From contig NC_087064.1 of NCBI RefSeq assembly GCF_963678635.1, forward strand, positions 20,198,509 to 20,262,508: 64,000 bases of DNA, written 5' to 3'. The notes under the pieces were generated by a model. That model had not been told where the DNA came from. It did no database searches and saw only the letters and a program-made list of their open reading frames with translations. Positions 55,542 through 64,000 of the stretch are shown here, in pieces; the first letter of the stretch is position 1, and every line of letters begins with the position of its first letter. The position numbers and the translations under genes were made by a program. Source of the DNA: Symsagittifera roscoffensis (lineage: Eukaryota; Xenacoelomorpha; Acoela; Convolutidae).

Positions 55542-56912
55542 TGCGACGTTCGTTACTTGAACGCGGTAACGATAAAGGATGCGTACCCGATACCGCGAAG
55601 AGACGAGAGCCTCTCTAAGCTTGGTGATGCCAAGTTCTTCACCACATTGGACTTGGGTTCTGCCTTCTGGCAGGTCCCTCTGCGGAAGAAAGACAGAGAG
55701 AAAACCGGATTCGCGTGCGAGTTGGGATTGTACCAGTGGAAGAGGATGCCCTTCGGCTTGTGCAATGCAACGGCCACTTTTCAAAGACTGATGGCTCAGG
55801 CTTCGACCAGAGTGACCAAGAAGTACGGGAATCTCGTGATGTGTTACGTGGATGACGTGGTCATAGCGACACTGAAACTGGAAGACCACATTGATAGGCT
55901 CGATGAGGTCTTTGGATGTATGAAAAGAGCAGGCTTGAAATGCAAACAATCAAAATGTGAAATCCTTAGGGGTTCGATCAAGTACCTGGGAAGAATAGTG
56001 GACAGGCATGGTGTGAGGCCAGATCTCGAAGCAGTAGAGGCTGTGTTGACAAGAAAGGCTCCGAGAACGGACACACAGCTAATGAGCTTCCTAGGGTTTG
56101 CCAATTATTACCGGGAGTTCATAAAAGGATATGCGGACAAGGTGTATCCGATGCAGAAACTGATGCGCAACAAAGGGAAAAAATTCGAATGGAACGACGA
56201 AGCAGAAGTTGCCTTTGAGAACATAAAGCGGGAACTGTGCGAAGTGCCAGTGCAAGGCATGCCTACAGAAAAGGGCATGTATGTTCTTGACACAGACTCA
56301 TCGGTAGTAGCCATCTCAGGAAAATTGCATCAGGAGCAAGAATGGAACGGAAGAACGGTTCTCTGTCCCATTGCATACGGCAGCAAGGTCTTGAGTGACA
56401 CTGAGATGAAACATGGCGCACCAAAAGCAGAAATGTTTGCAGTAGTCACATTTGCGGAAAAATACCGCGCATAATTGGGGAGCGCTCCCTTTAAGTTACG
56501 CGTAGACAACAGAGCGTTATCCTGGTTGAAGACCTACTCGATGGATCAGAGTTATATTGGTAGATGGATAGTAAGATTGGATGGCTACCATATGATAATC
56601 GAGCATAGGATGCGTGATAAACACCAGAATGCTGACAGCCTCAGTAAGAAAACTGAGTTCTTTGAAAGATTGGAGCAGAAGCAAGCCAATCAAGCAGAAA
56701 TAAAGGAGGGATTCTCGTTTCTAGACAAAGAACCTTATGAAGCGCTTCCTTTAACGAGATGGTTAGATAAGTCTGGACATCCAATTCCGGGGTATCCCGA
56801 GTTACCTGTCGAAAAAGCAGCCGAGATTAAAAAATCCTATACAAAAGGGACCCGGTGCCCTTGGATCTGTTGCTGCGCTCAAACCTGGTCCAGCAGGAAC
56901 TCTCTCGCATGA
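55542..56912 (+). pseudogene. Pol: reverse transcriptase and RNase H (copy B)
   Basis: In phase with the preceding frame. RT motifs: DAYPIPRRDE, FTTLDLGSAFWQVPL, KRMPFGLCNATATFQRLM, and the catalytic YVDD at 55845-55856, then FLGFANYYREFIKGYA. The RNase H part has LDTDSSVVAISGKL, then APKAEMFAVVTFAEKYRA. A TAA at 56472-56474 replaces what is normally a Tyr or Phe codon, and the same frame continues with LRVDNRALSWL and the end of RNase H near 56650. The frame is lost after about 56850. Apart from the stops, all RT catalytic residues are present. Confidence 0.9.
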
Positions 56913-56962
56913 ACATAAACAGCCTCTCATTATTGGATAAAACGGTGCAGGTCACACCGTAA

Positions 56963-58339
56963 GTGATGCGGATGCTGGGTGGATTGTTGGAAAGAGAAGT
57001 GACCAGAGATGACCCCGAGTGGACAGCAGCAGTGGCTTCACTAACAACCAGGGAGAAGGTGAAGATCATACCGTCCAGACGACAACACGAAGAGAACGAG
57101 AGGGATTGTAGGACAATAGTTCAGCAACTGGTATCCTCAATACCACACGAGGTTTTAACCAGTACTTCTTACGGACGGAAAGAACAGGGAAGCAGTACGC
57201 GAAGGAAAACCGTTACCTTTGTGGACCAGGATTGAGAAGGTGAGAAGGTAGAACAAAACCTGCTGCAAGATTGTTTGTCCGTGGAGACGAAAGATGAGAA
57301 GAGCCAGCGAGCACAAGATCAACACCCGGGACAAGGAAGTTTGTCCGGGGAGTCTGAGATAGATGAAAAAGTTCCTGATGAGAAACAGGACCTGGGGAAC
57401 AAGGTTTTGTCCGGGGAGTTCAGATGGATGCGAAGAAGGCACAGAAATGATCTGGAGGAGCGTGACGACTCCATCACAACCTCTTCAATAGATGAAAATT
57501 CCCGAAACTCAGGAATTGACACCTATTCAGAAAGGAGCTCGAGCTCGGGATCAGAACTGTCCGACCTAGCGATCCACACACTACTAGTGGAAACTCGTGC
57601 AAGGGATCTGGACAGAGAGGTGTACCAGGATCCTGACAGTGATCGCTACCTTATACCAAGCGAAAGAGTCTTCGACAACGCAGCGGATGATTTAGAGACA
57701 ATAGCGGTATCCAAACGGTCGATAAGTCTGTTGCCACAAAAAGAGGTAGTCAGGACTGAGCTTCAGCCGTTCAAGCAAGAAACACGGCCGCTGGCGAAGA
57801 TTTGGTTCGTTAAGATGGAAGAAGACACACACCAGCCCAATGAGCTGAATAGTCAGATGAGGGTCATGAAGACGTACTTGAAGGCGAGATACAGACTCTC
57901 GCATCTTCTGAGGGCGCAGAGAAATGATCGCATGACAAGCAACCTGAAAAGGTGGATCGAGAATGGTTCTCCGGATAAAGGGGACCTCGAGGAAGATAGT
58001 TATCGTATCCTGAGACAGTACTTCATGCAGAAGGAAGGGAGGTTATATTTGAACAAGGACGGGATTGTGGCTTGCAAAAGAAGAGAAGAAGACAGAGTCC
58101 TATACAAGTATAACGCGATAGTGCTGCCGCAACTCTATCAGACAGAACTACTATTCACGTCGCATTATCAGATGGGCCGTCAGGGGATCGACAAGGTATA
58201 TCAGAGGATCCTGAAGCGCTTCGAGTGGCCTGGAATGAAAAAGGCATGCGAGAAGTGGGTAACAGCATGTCTGTCATGCCAACAGGTCAAGGATCCAAGG
58301 AAGTTGCGATTTCCTTTACAATCGATCGAGTCGTCTTAA
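56963..58339 (+). pseudogene. Pol: linker and integrase zinc-binding domain (copy B)
   Basis: Two segments in one phase, 56963-57235 (TGA stop) and 57275-58339 (TAA stop). A long acidic, Ser-rich linker, probably disordered, runs to about 57800. It is followed by LNSQMRVMKTYLKARYRLSHL and the integrase HHCC finger: HYQMGRQGIDK, then WPGMKKACEKWV and CLSCQQ. The linker between RNase H and integrase is unusually long (some 300 residues). Copy A overlaps this region (28578-29580) and ends within it. Confidence 0.85.
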
Positions 58340-58844
58340 TTCAACGAGGTGGTGCAGATAGATCACCAGAAGATATGCATGACAGACAGTGGTTATAATC
58401 AGGTGTTGGTCATGATAGATCACGAAGTATGCAGAGGCCGTGCCCTGCATAACTGCCTCGGCGGAAGAGACATGCGACCACCTGATCAATACGTGGATAG
58501 CGAGACATGGTTGTCCGATGACGTTTCAATCAGATAATGGAACAGCTTTCGTAGGAGAGACGCTCACAGGTTGCTCAGGCTCACTCCACGACATACCACC
58601 CCCAGACAAATGGCTTAGTGGAAAGACAGAATAGGACGTTAGTGTCGATGCTGAGAGTATATTGTTCCAGGTACATGACCGATTGGGACAGATACCTTCC
58701 ACAGGTGATGGGAGTCTATAACAGCACGCAACACTCCACCACTGGAGTTAGTCCACACATGATGCTAACTGGACATAAAAAGTCTTTACCCTTAACCTTT
58801 TTCTACCCGGAGTATGAGGGAAAGAAACGTCTCCACAGGTCTAT
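58340..58844 (+). pseudogene. Pol: integrase catalytic core (copy B)
   Basis: Three short frames together give the core. VVQIDHQKICMTDSGYNQVL holds the first Asp (58361-58363), CPMTFQSDNGTAFVGE the second (58533-58535), and ERQNRTLVSMLRVYCSRYM the Glu (58621-58623). Two frameshifts and a short deletion lie between, so the second Asp and the Glu are about 29 codons apart rather than the usual 35. Then WDRYLPQVMGVYNST and TTGVSPHMMLTG complete the fold. The enzyme inserts the cDNA into host DNA; this copy is inactive. Confidence 0.85.
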
Positions 58845-60233
58845 GTGAGGGATGTGATCAGACGTCAACAGGAGTTGAACGATTTATGCAGACAAAATAC
58901 TCAGCAAGCACAGGCAAGGCAGAGGAAAAAATTCGACAAGAAAGCAGCTGGTGCAAAAGCTTACAAGGTGGGAGATTACGTATGGGTATTTCAGAACGTT
59001 ATACCACCGAAAGGAACAAAAAAGCTCCTAAAAAAGTGGAGGGGACCCTTCATGATCACGGAAGTGCATCAAGAGGGACACTTTTATAGACTGGGTACTG
59101 GCCGAGCCGCCCACTACGAGAACATTAAGCCACACAATCCATCGACAGAAGACTGGTGTATACCTGCAGACATGGAAGAAGGGGATTATCTAATGATGGA
59201 TCCTGCTTGTGAGGTCAACGAGAAGGGTACAAGGGAGAAGAACGATGAAAACGAAGTCGTGGAGGAAGGAATGGATACACCGCTGGACCTGGGTCCAAAC
59301 GAGGTGATCGAAGAAGACGATGAAACCTTACCCTACGCAGAGGAGGATTGGCAGGATCCCGAACAGATGGAGGTTCCCAAGAATTTGGAACCGGATCTCC
59401 CGTTCACGGTGCAGACTCGTCAGAGTGACGGGACAAGACTCAGAAAGAAATATAATCCTTATGGTGACGACTTTGTTGTGGACAGGATAGATCTGAAAAA
59501 GATAGTGGAAGAAATGGTGAGTCTAGAAGGCATAACATTCTCACAAGACATCGACATAGTAGATGATTACCACCAGGAATGGATCGAGGACAGGTCGAAA
59601 CCCGAAGTAGAATTCGACGAGGACCAATTGGAGACCTACGAAGAAGATCTCACAAATCTGCGAGTCTTGGAGTGGCTGAACGAAATGACATCAGACCCTA
59701 AAGAGACCAGCATCACGATTCAAGACGTAGAGGAAATGGGTCTAGAGGAAATAACTGTGTCACAAGACATTGACATAGTCGATGATCACGACGATGAGTG
59801 GGTTGACGACTGGTCGAAACCCGAGGTAGAATTCGACGACGAGCAACAGCAGTCATATGAACAAGACTTGACGGACCTGCGTGTCTTAGAGTGGCTGAAT
59901 GAAACGACCTCGGATCCTGAGGAGACCAGCGTCACGATTCAAGACGTAGATCGTGAAAGCATGAAATACATCAAGAACGAACGAGATGATTCTTCCTGGG
60001 CTGCCCAGGAAGGACAACTACTCATTCCAGCTTCTAACCTCGACTTGATATCCGGTATGCGATCGACGGGGACGTCGATGAATAATTTTGTCCGGGGAGT
60101 GGGGGTAGGACTTACCCACACTGAAAACTTGATAATAACAAAATTAAGAATAGCAAGAGAGACAGGAGACTTAGAAGCAGAAACAGGCAAAGAACCTAAG
60201 AAACCTGACATAGGGAGGGTAGTTGAGTCATAA
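58845..60233 (+). pseudogene. Pol: integrase C-terminus and acidic tail (copy B)
   Basis: A 462-codon open frame. The first 100 residues are the integrase C-terminal domain (RQRKKFDKKAAG, then VGDYVWVFQNVIP, GPFMITEVHQEGHFYRL). There is no chromodomain. A very acidic region of about 260 residues follows, with an internal tandem repeat (219 bp). It continues in phase through FVRGVGVGLTHTEN, the beginning of the macro-like region also seen in copy A, to a TAA at 60231-60233. The same frame then continues as the macro-like domain. Confidence 0.8.
59529..59966 (+). repeat. 219-bp (73-residue) tandem repeat in the acidic tail
   Basis: Two units offset by 219 bp, both encoding SQDIDIVDD, then KPEVEFD, LRVLEWLNE and TSDP-ET. 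The units differ mostly by substitution and keep the frame. Copy A has a single unit, so the duplication arose within the lineage of copy B or was lost from A. Confidence 0.85.
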
Positions 60234-60710
60234 TTTAACTTACCAAAAGAATACTCAAGTAACATAATACTAACAAACAGTGATTTTATACTCACAAATA
60301 GAACATGTGCGATAGCAATCACAGCAGACATGAGTTTTAGGACAGCGTTAGCGGCAGATTTTAAGAGAGAATATAAAAACATAGAGTTCCTAAGGAAGCA
60401 ACGACCAGGAGTAGGGGGCGTAGCAGCCTTACCTCCGGCGGCGTCACAAATACCGGGAAAATACCTATGCTTCTTGGTGACGAGGGCGACGGAGAAGCAG
60501 CACGTGGACCCAGAGAGCCTAGTCTTATCCTTGACGAGGTTGAGAGACTTCCTCGTGGAAATGGACGTGAAGGAGCTCTCGCTTCCAGTGTACGATCCAA
60601 ACAGAGGACGACTGCATCCTCGGGAATTGTACGCGCTTGTACACGTGATATTCTCTGATTTTAGTATACAAGTATATTTACATAAGAAATATTACTTAAG
60701 TAAAGGCTGA
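60234..60710 (+). pseudogene. Macro-like (ADP-ribose-binding fold) domain at the end of the pol frame, copy B
   Basis: In phase with pol across a single TAA. Landmarks: NIILTNSDFILTNRT, IAITADMSFRTALA, PGKYLCFLVTR, LTRLRDFLVEMDVKELSLP, and VIFSDFSIQVYLHKKYY, ending with TGA at 60708-60710. This reproduces the order of secondary-structure motifs in TARG1/OARD1-type macro domains, which bind or hydrolyse ADP-ribose on proteins. The loop after LP is VYDPNRGRL instead of the Gly-rich loop, and the residues aligning with TARG1 Lys84 and Asp125 are Arg and Gly, so the classic catalytic pair is absent. In PGKYLCFLVTR the two copies differ by five synonymous and no amino-acid changes. Alternative: an unrelated alpha/beta domain with chance similarity. 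Confidence 0.57.
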
Positions 60711-61119
60711 GTGACGTGCGAGAGGGTGTTAGGCTAACGACTAAGTTGTGTGTAAAGTGTGATATGTGTGATTATGTGTGTTGTGTTATGTTATGTGTTA
60801 TGTTATTAAGATCCTGGGTAAGAAGGGGTTAGTGACCATGAACAACTGAATGACGATCTTAGCAATAGATCCAAAGTTTGGACTGTCCAATCTTAGGTCG
60901 AATTCCAAAATTTTAGAGACCGATTGATTTTAATAAATTTTAGGATAAAAATCTTTTTATCTGAACTGTCTTTAAATAAATTTTAACGATATCTGTTAAG
61001 GTGAAACTGACAAGTGTGATATTCGTGACTTCTTTTCCAAATCCTGATTGATCATTTAATTGCTCACTTGAGTCAAAACCTTCAAATCAAATCAAATCAA
61101 ATCGAATCTGAAGAACAGA
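60711..61119 (+). other. Non-coding spacer between pol/macro frame and ORF-B (copy B)
   Basis: Starts with GT-rich low-complexity sequence (60745-60810) and ends with an (aaatc)n run at 61081-61102, 18 bp before the ORF-B start. No coding frame. The position suggests a 5' untranslated region or splice acceptor for an ORF-B message, but no clear promoter was identified. Confidence 0.55.
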
Positions 61120-61407
61120 ATGGATAATTTCAACTTGGATGAATTGATGGACATGGCAGAGGCATATGTAGGACCGATGATAGATGCAATCTATCGTCGG
61201 CTGATAGATCGAGACTTTGCTCTGGAGGACCCAGAGGTAGTCATGTTGCTGACCGCCCTGATTAATATCTTGGGACATGACAACCGTGGAGACCGCCCCA
61301 CGGAAGTTCTGTTGATGGCAGCATATGGAGAGAGGGGAGTGCTAGACCTCCCGAGCATGAGAGTGATGAGGTGGAGAAACGGGGCTCTCTCAGTGACTGG
61401 CGAATGA
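61120..61407 (+). CDS. ORF-B N-terminal segment (copy B)
   Basis: ATG to TGA, 95 codons: MDNFNLDELMDMAEAYVGP, helical and acidic at first, then LLTALINILGHDN. It occupies the place of the ORF-B start of copy A (27024), but the two N-termini are not obviously similar. Either ORF-B begins here and a frameshift near 61400 separates it from the coiled coil at 61594, or it is a separate small protein. A basic, nuclear-signal-like stretch (PPKRAKQNRR) lies in the short frame beginning with ATG at 61498. Confidence 0.5.
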   Translation: MDNFNLDELMDMAEAYVGPMIDAIYRRLIDRDFALEDPEVVMLLTALINILGHDNRGDRPTEVLLMAAYGERGVLDLPSMRVMRWRNGALSVTGE

Positions 61408-61593
61408 GCCTGGATTGGGAAGTTCTAGGACTTAACAACCAGGTGAAATGCCTATGCCCTCCAAGCCCAAACCTGGGCTGACGAGAATGCATCAGGAGAT
61501 GAACAGCGAGGCTGCCTCGTCTGGTTCACCACTGAGAGCAGCTGTGCCACCAAAGAGGGCGAAACAGAACAGAAGGTTCAGACAAACCAAACC

Positions 61594-63043
61594 ATGATGC
61601 AAGATCTTGATGGGATAAAGGACGAGCTGGAAAGAACGAAAAAGGAGCTGGACGAGGTGACTAAGACCATGCTCAATGCGGAGGACGATAGAGACATGTG
61701 GAAAAGATTGTTCGAAGACTGCAACAAAAAGCAGGGTCAAAAAATTGAGCGCTTGAGGCAGGACTACAAGGAGCGATCGGAACGGATGGCCTTGACAACG
61801 GCTGTGGAGAAGGTGATACCTGCAAAGAGTATTCCTCGTGGGCAGTCCCCGATGGAGTTCTTGACGCCTCGAGAAATGAGTCAGACAACGGAGACACGAC
61901 TCGCGACAGCAACAGATCGAGTGACAATCCCGGACCCTAGTGACACCTTGGGTGACCCCGTCGTGGAACAAACGGTGAGGAAGCTGATAGAGACAGCTGG
62001 ACGACTGGTCGCCAACAAGAAAACGCCAGGTTCCGAGGTGACTGCACCCTATGGAACGATCGATGACACGGGCAGAGTACGACTCTCCCAGACCGTGATC
62101 AGACAGGGAATAAGCGACGTGACGCCACTAATTGGGAGCTCTAAGGCCCCAGAAAGAAGAATACAGAAGATGCCAGCGAAAAAAGTGTCACGTGTAATAG
62201 ACATACAAAAGAACAATCAATTGAAATATAACTTCACGGGAGTTCCGGAGACAGATCCGAGAGCTTGCTTCAATCGAGCGACTTGGAACCCGGCAGTAAA
62301 CCTGCAACAACTGCCACTGCAGACATCACATCTGATACTGGGAGACAGCTTGGTCAGAGTACTATCGAATTTGAGGCCCTCTTGGGTCACCACGGTGATG
62401 GCCTTCGAAGGAGCGACTACAGCCCAGTTATATCGGATGGTGGAACTAATGAATCCAGGGAGGATTCCCAGTGTGATGATCCAGGTTGGAACGAACAACA
62501 TCTCGAGAAGTTCGGATGAGGAGGAAGCACTGGGAATCGATGATGGTGTGCTTGTTAACTACTCTCTGGCAGAAGTTCAACTGCGCGGTACTGACCGTTT
62601 TCACTGTGCCTATGAATGCAAGAAGCTTGACAGCGGCAGGAAGAAAGCACAACGAAGGAGTCGTCAGGTGGAATAACATCTTGGGGAATGTCGCAAGTCG
62701 GAACGCCGGAAGAATGATCCTCATGGACATCGAACATGAGTTAAGAGTGATGTATCAGGCCAGGCTGACCACAGACGGCATCCACTTCGATAGTATAGAA
62801 GGACAGGCTTGGTTGAACAGAGTCTTCCAGGAGCGATTGGATGAGTTGGAGGTAGAACTTTTTGACACAGGAGTGCTGAGGGAAGAAGGAGCATCGAGTG
62901 AAACGGTGATTACCACCTTTGTGCCCCTAACCTGGAAACACGCTTGGGGACGGTCCCGACCGTCACACATTATAGACAGCAGAGTTCCAGCGAACCAGGT
63001 CAAAGGACGGATGTTCAAAATCGATTGGGAGATGCACCGGTAA
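61594..63043 (+). pseudogene. Coiled coil and SGNH (GDSL) hydrolase domain of ORF-B, copy B
   Basis: The frame 61594-62676 opens with a coiled coil (KDELERTKKELDEVTKTM and onward, about 60 residues) and a hydrophilic linker. It then has HLILGDSLVRVL (GDSL at 62341-62352) and VMIQVGTNNISRSS (block III, 62488-62499; Asn where Asp is usual). A frameshift near 62540 moves the coding to 62486-63043, with CAVLTVFTVP and TDGIHFDSIEGQAWLN (block V Asp and His, 62774-62791). The Ser-Asp-His set is complete apart from the shift. SGNH enzymes remove acyl groups. Coiled coil plus SGNH matches ORF1 proteins of L2/CR1 LINEs more than any Gypsy protein known to me. Confidence 0.78.
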
Positions 63044-63227
63044 GGAGGACCATTCATCCTCGGAGAAGACTAGGAACTGTTAATCTAATCGAAGAGACAG
63101 CCAGCACGTCTAGATCGGACGCGAGATCGGAGACGACAAGTACCAGTCGAGAGGAGAGACGCCCGGGCAGAGGCTCGTTGATGTGGTCAAGGCCCATACC
63201 ATCTCCCTGGCATGTATACAAAGATGA

Positions 63228-64000
63228 ACTAATGAAGCTGGATCGCTGGATCTCCAGAGGGTGAGCTTCATCGAGGATGCAAGGAGGATGCTGAATGGAG
63301 CGTGGCTATCCGTCAGCAGACTCTACTCGATAACAGGCGTGGACTGGTTGATAGCCGCCAGCATAAATTTCAGTTCCACGACGGCCTTGAGATTTGCTGA
63401 CCTAGAGGGACTGCCCTCTAATAACACAATGGGACCAGTGAATGCAAGATCATTGCAGGACGTGAGGTTAAATCATGATGAGGGGAACCGAGAAGAGAGA
63501 CCGGGAAGATTCCTGACAACGAGGGCGCCGATTGGACAACATGTGAAAATGTTCAGGCAGGTGGCGACACCCCCGAGTCATGTTAAAGATAGAACATACC
63601 CGAAGCTAGTGAGTCAAGATGGTGATGTCCAAAGATACGGCGGATTGAAAGCGATAAAGAAGGATGAGACCATCTTCACCGCCTATGACAAAGCAGAAGT
63701 AAGGAAGGCCAAGATCATGATAGTAGCGAATTCAGAGTTCGTGTATACTTCCAAGTCTCTGTTTTGGCCGGACGTCATAATGTTGGCAGCGGTCGATCTG
63801 GACCTACTGCAATCGGTATCTCTGGCCATAGGGGTACAAAGACAGACGGACATGAACCCAATTACGATCATGTTTGCTGGCATCAATGACCATCTACACA
63901 GTAGAGGTTTTCTGAGCAGACTCAGAGATCCTACAACGGCAGAGAATGCTGTGTGGCCAGCGATAAAAGATATCCTTGAGTCGATGGGTGAAGTGGTGGA
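63228..64000 (+). CDS. ORF-B continuation with NDHLH motif, open at window end (partial)
   Basis: Open without a stop from 63228 to the last base, at least 257 codons. It overlaps by 37 bases the end of the preceding frame (62944-63264), so a frameshift joins them. The first part is globular (LNGAWLSVSRLYSITGVDWL). The second has MIVANSEFVYTSKSLFWPD near 63718 and IMFAGINDHLHSRGFL near 63865. These match VIIVAGSDF, KLFWPE and FAEMNDHLHAAGLL in copy A (24246-24877), so the region is conserved between distant copies. It may be a second SGNH-like fold (Ser near ANSEF, NDH as block III), but that is uncertain. Confidence 0.6.

Larger units (their letters stand above)
52810..64000 (+). mobile_element. 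Large Gypsy-type LTR element, copy B (runs off the window)
   Basis: Gag remnant, zinc knuckle, protease, RT, RNase H, integrase, acidic tail and macro-like domain lie in order. A 409-bp spacer follows, then ORF-B with coiled coil, SGNH domain and the start of the next conserved region, still open at 64000. Gypsy placement comes from the order RT-RNase H-integrase. The element is more GC-rich than its surroundings. Decay is mostly by isolated in-frame stops (55541, 56474, 57235, 58339, 60233) plus several frameshifts. No LTR is visible in the window. Confidence 0.88.

Noticed and set aside
58845-60233. Chromodomain sought at the end of the integrase
   Set aside because: The C-terminus ends in the GPFMITEV module and then becomes acidic. 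No aromatic cage pattern of a chromodomain is present.

Overview
The window looks like nematode nuclear DNA, probably Caenorhabditis or a close relative. The evidence is the AT-rich non-coding background, introns with short pyrimidine-AG acceptors, likely trans-splice acceptors just upstream of start codons, and nematode-style retroelements. There is no bacterial or phage signature. Two host genes are supported. One is a 25-residue ribosomal protein eL41 gene (12166-12243, minus). The other is a six-exon trypsin-like serine protease (42838-50325, minus) with a complete catalytic triad and consistent splice phases. Everything else recognisable is mobile or repetitive DNA.

Layout. 1-8.9 kb: AT-rich DNA built from old direct duplications. 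8.9-11.5 kb: broken CR1/Jockey-like LINE (plus). 12.2-14.05 kb: eL41 and an apparently perfect 902-bp tandem duplication of its upstream DNA. 14.05-29.6 kb (minus): a large Gypsy-type LTR element, copy A, truncated at its 5' end and split by a 3.4-kb PHD-finger LINE with a 91-bp target-site duplication. 29.6-32.3 kb: debris with a fragment of another Gypsy integrase. 32.3-40.6 kb: tandem array of seven units of about 1.2 kb with dimeric higher-order structure, several units carrying a 72-codon ORF. 42.8-50.3 kb: serine protease. 52.61-52.81 kb: 200-bp assembly gap. 52.8 kb to the end (plus): copy B of the large element, running off the window.

The most interesting content is the large element. 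Combining the two copies gives gag with a zinc knuckle, aspartic protease, reverse transcriptase/RNase H, integrase, an acidic tail, and then, in the same frame, a domain resembling a TARG1/OARD1-type macro (ADP-ribose) domain. A non-coding spacer follows, then a second long coding region (here called ORF-B). ORF-B starts with a coiled coil, continues with an SGNH (GDSL) hydrolase domain carrying all three motif blocks, and then has some 2,000 residues that I cannot assign. A polypurine tract lies just after its last codon in copy A. Copy A covers about 11 kb of the 3' side (LINE excluded) and copy B about 4.2 kb more on the 5' side, so the composite exceeds 15 kb. In the macro-like region the copies differ largely at synonymous sites, which suggests it was under selection while the family was active. 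Both copies are now broken by stops, frameshifts and deletions.
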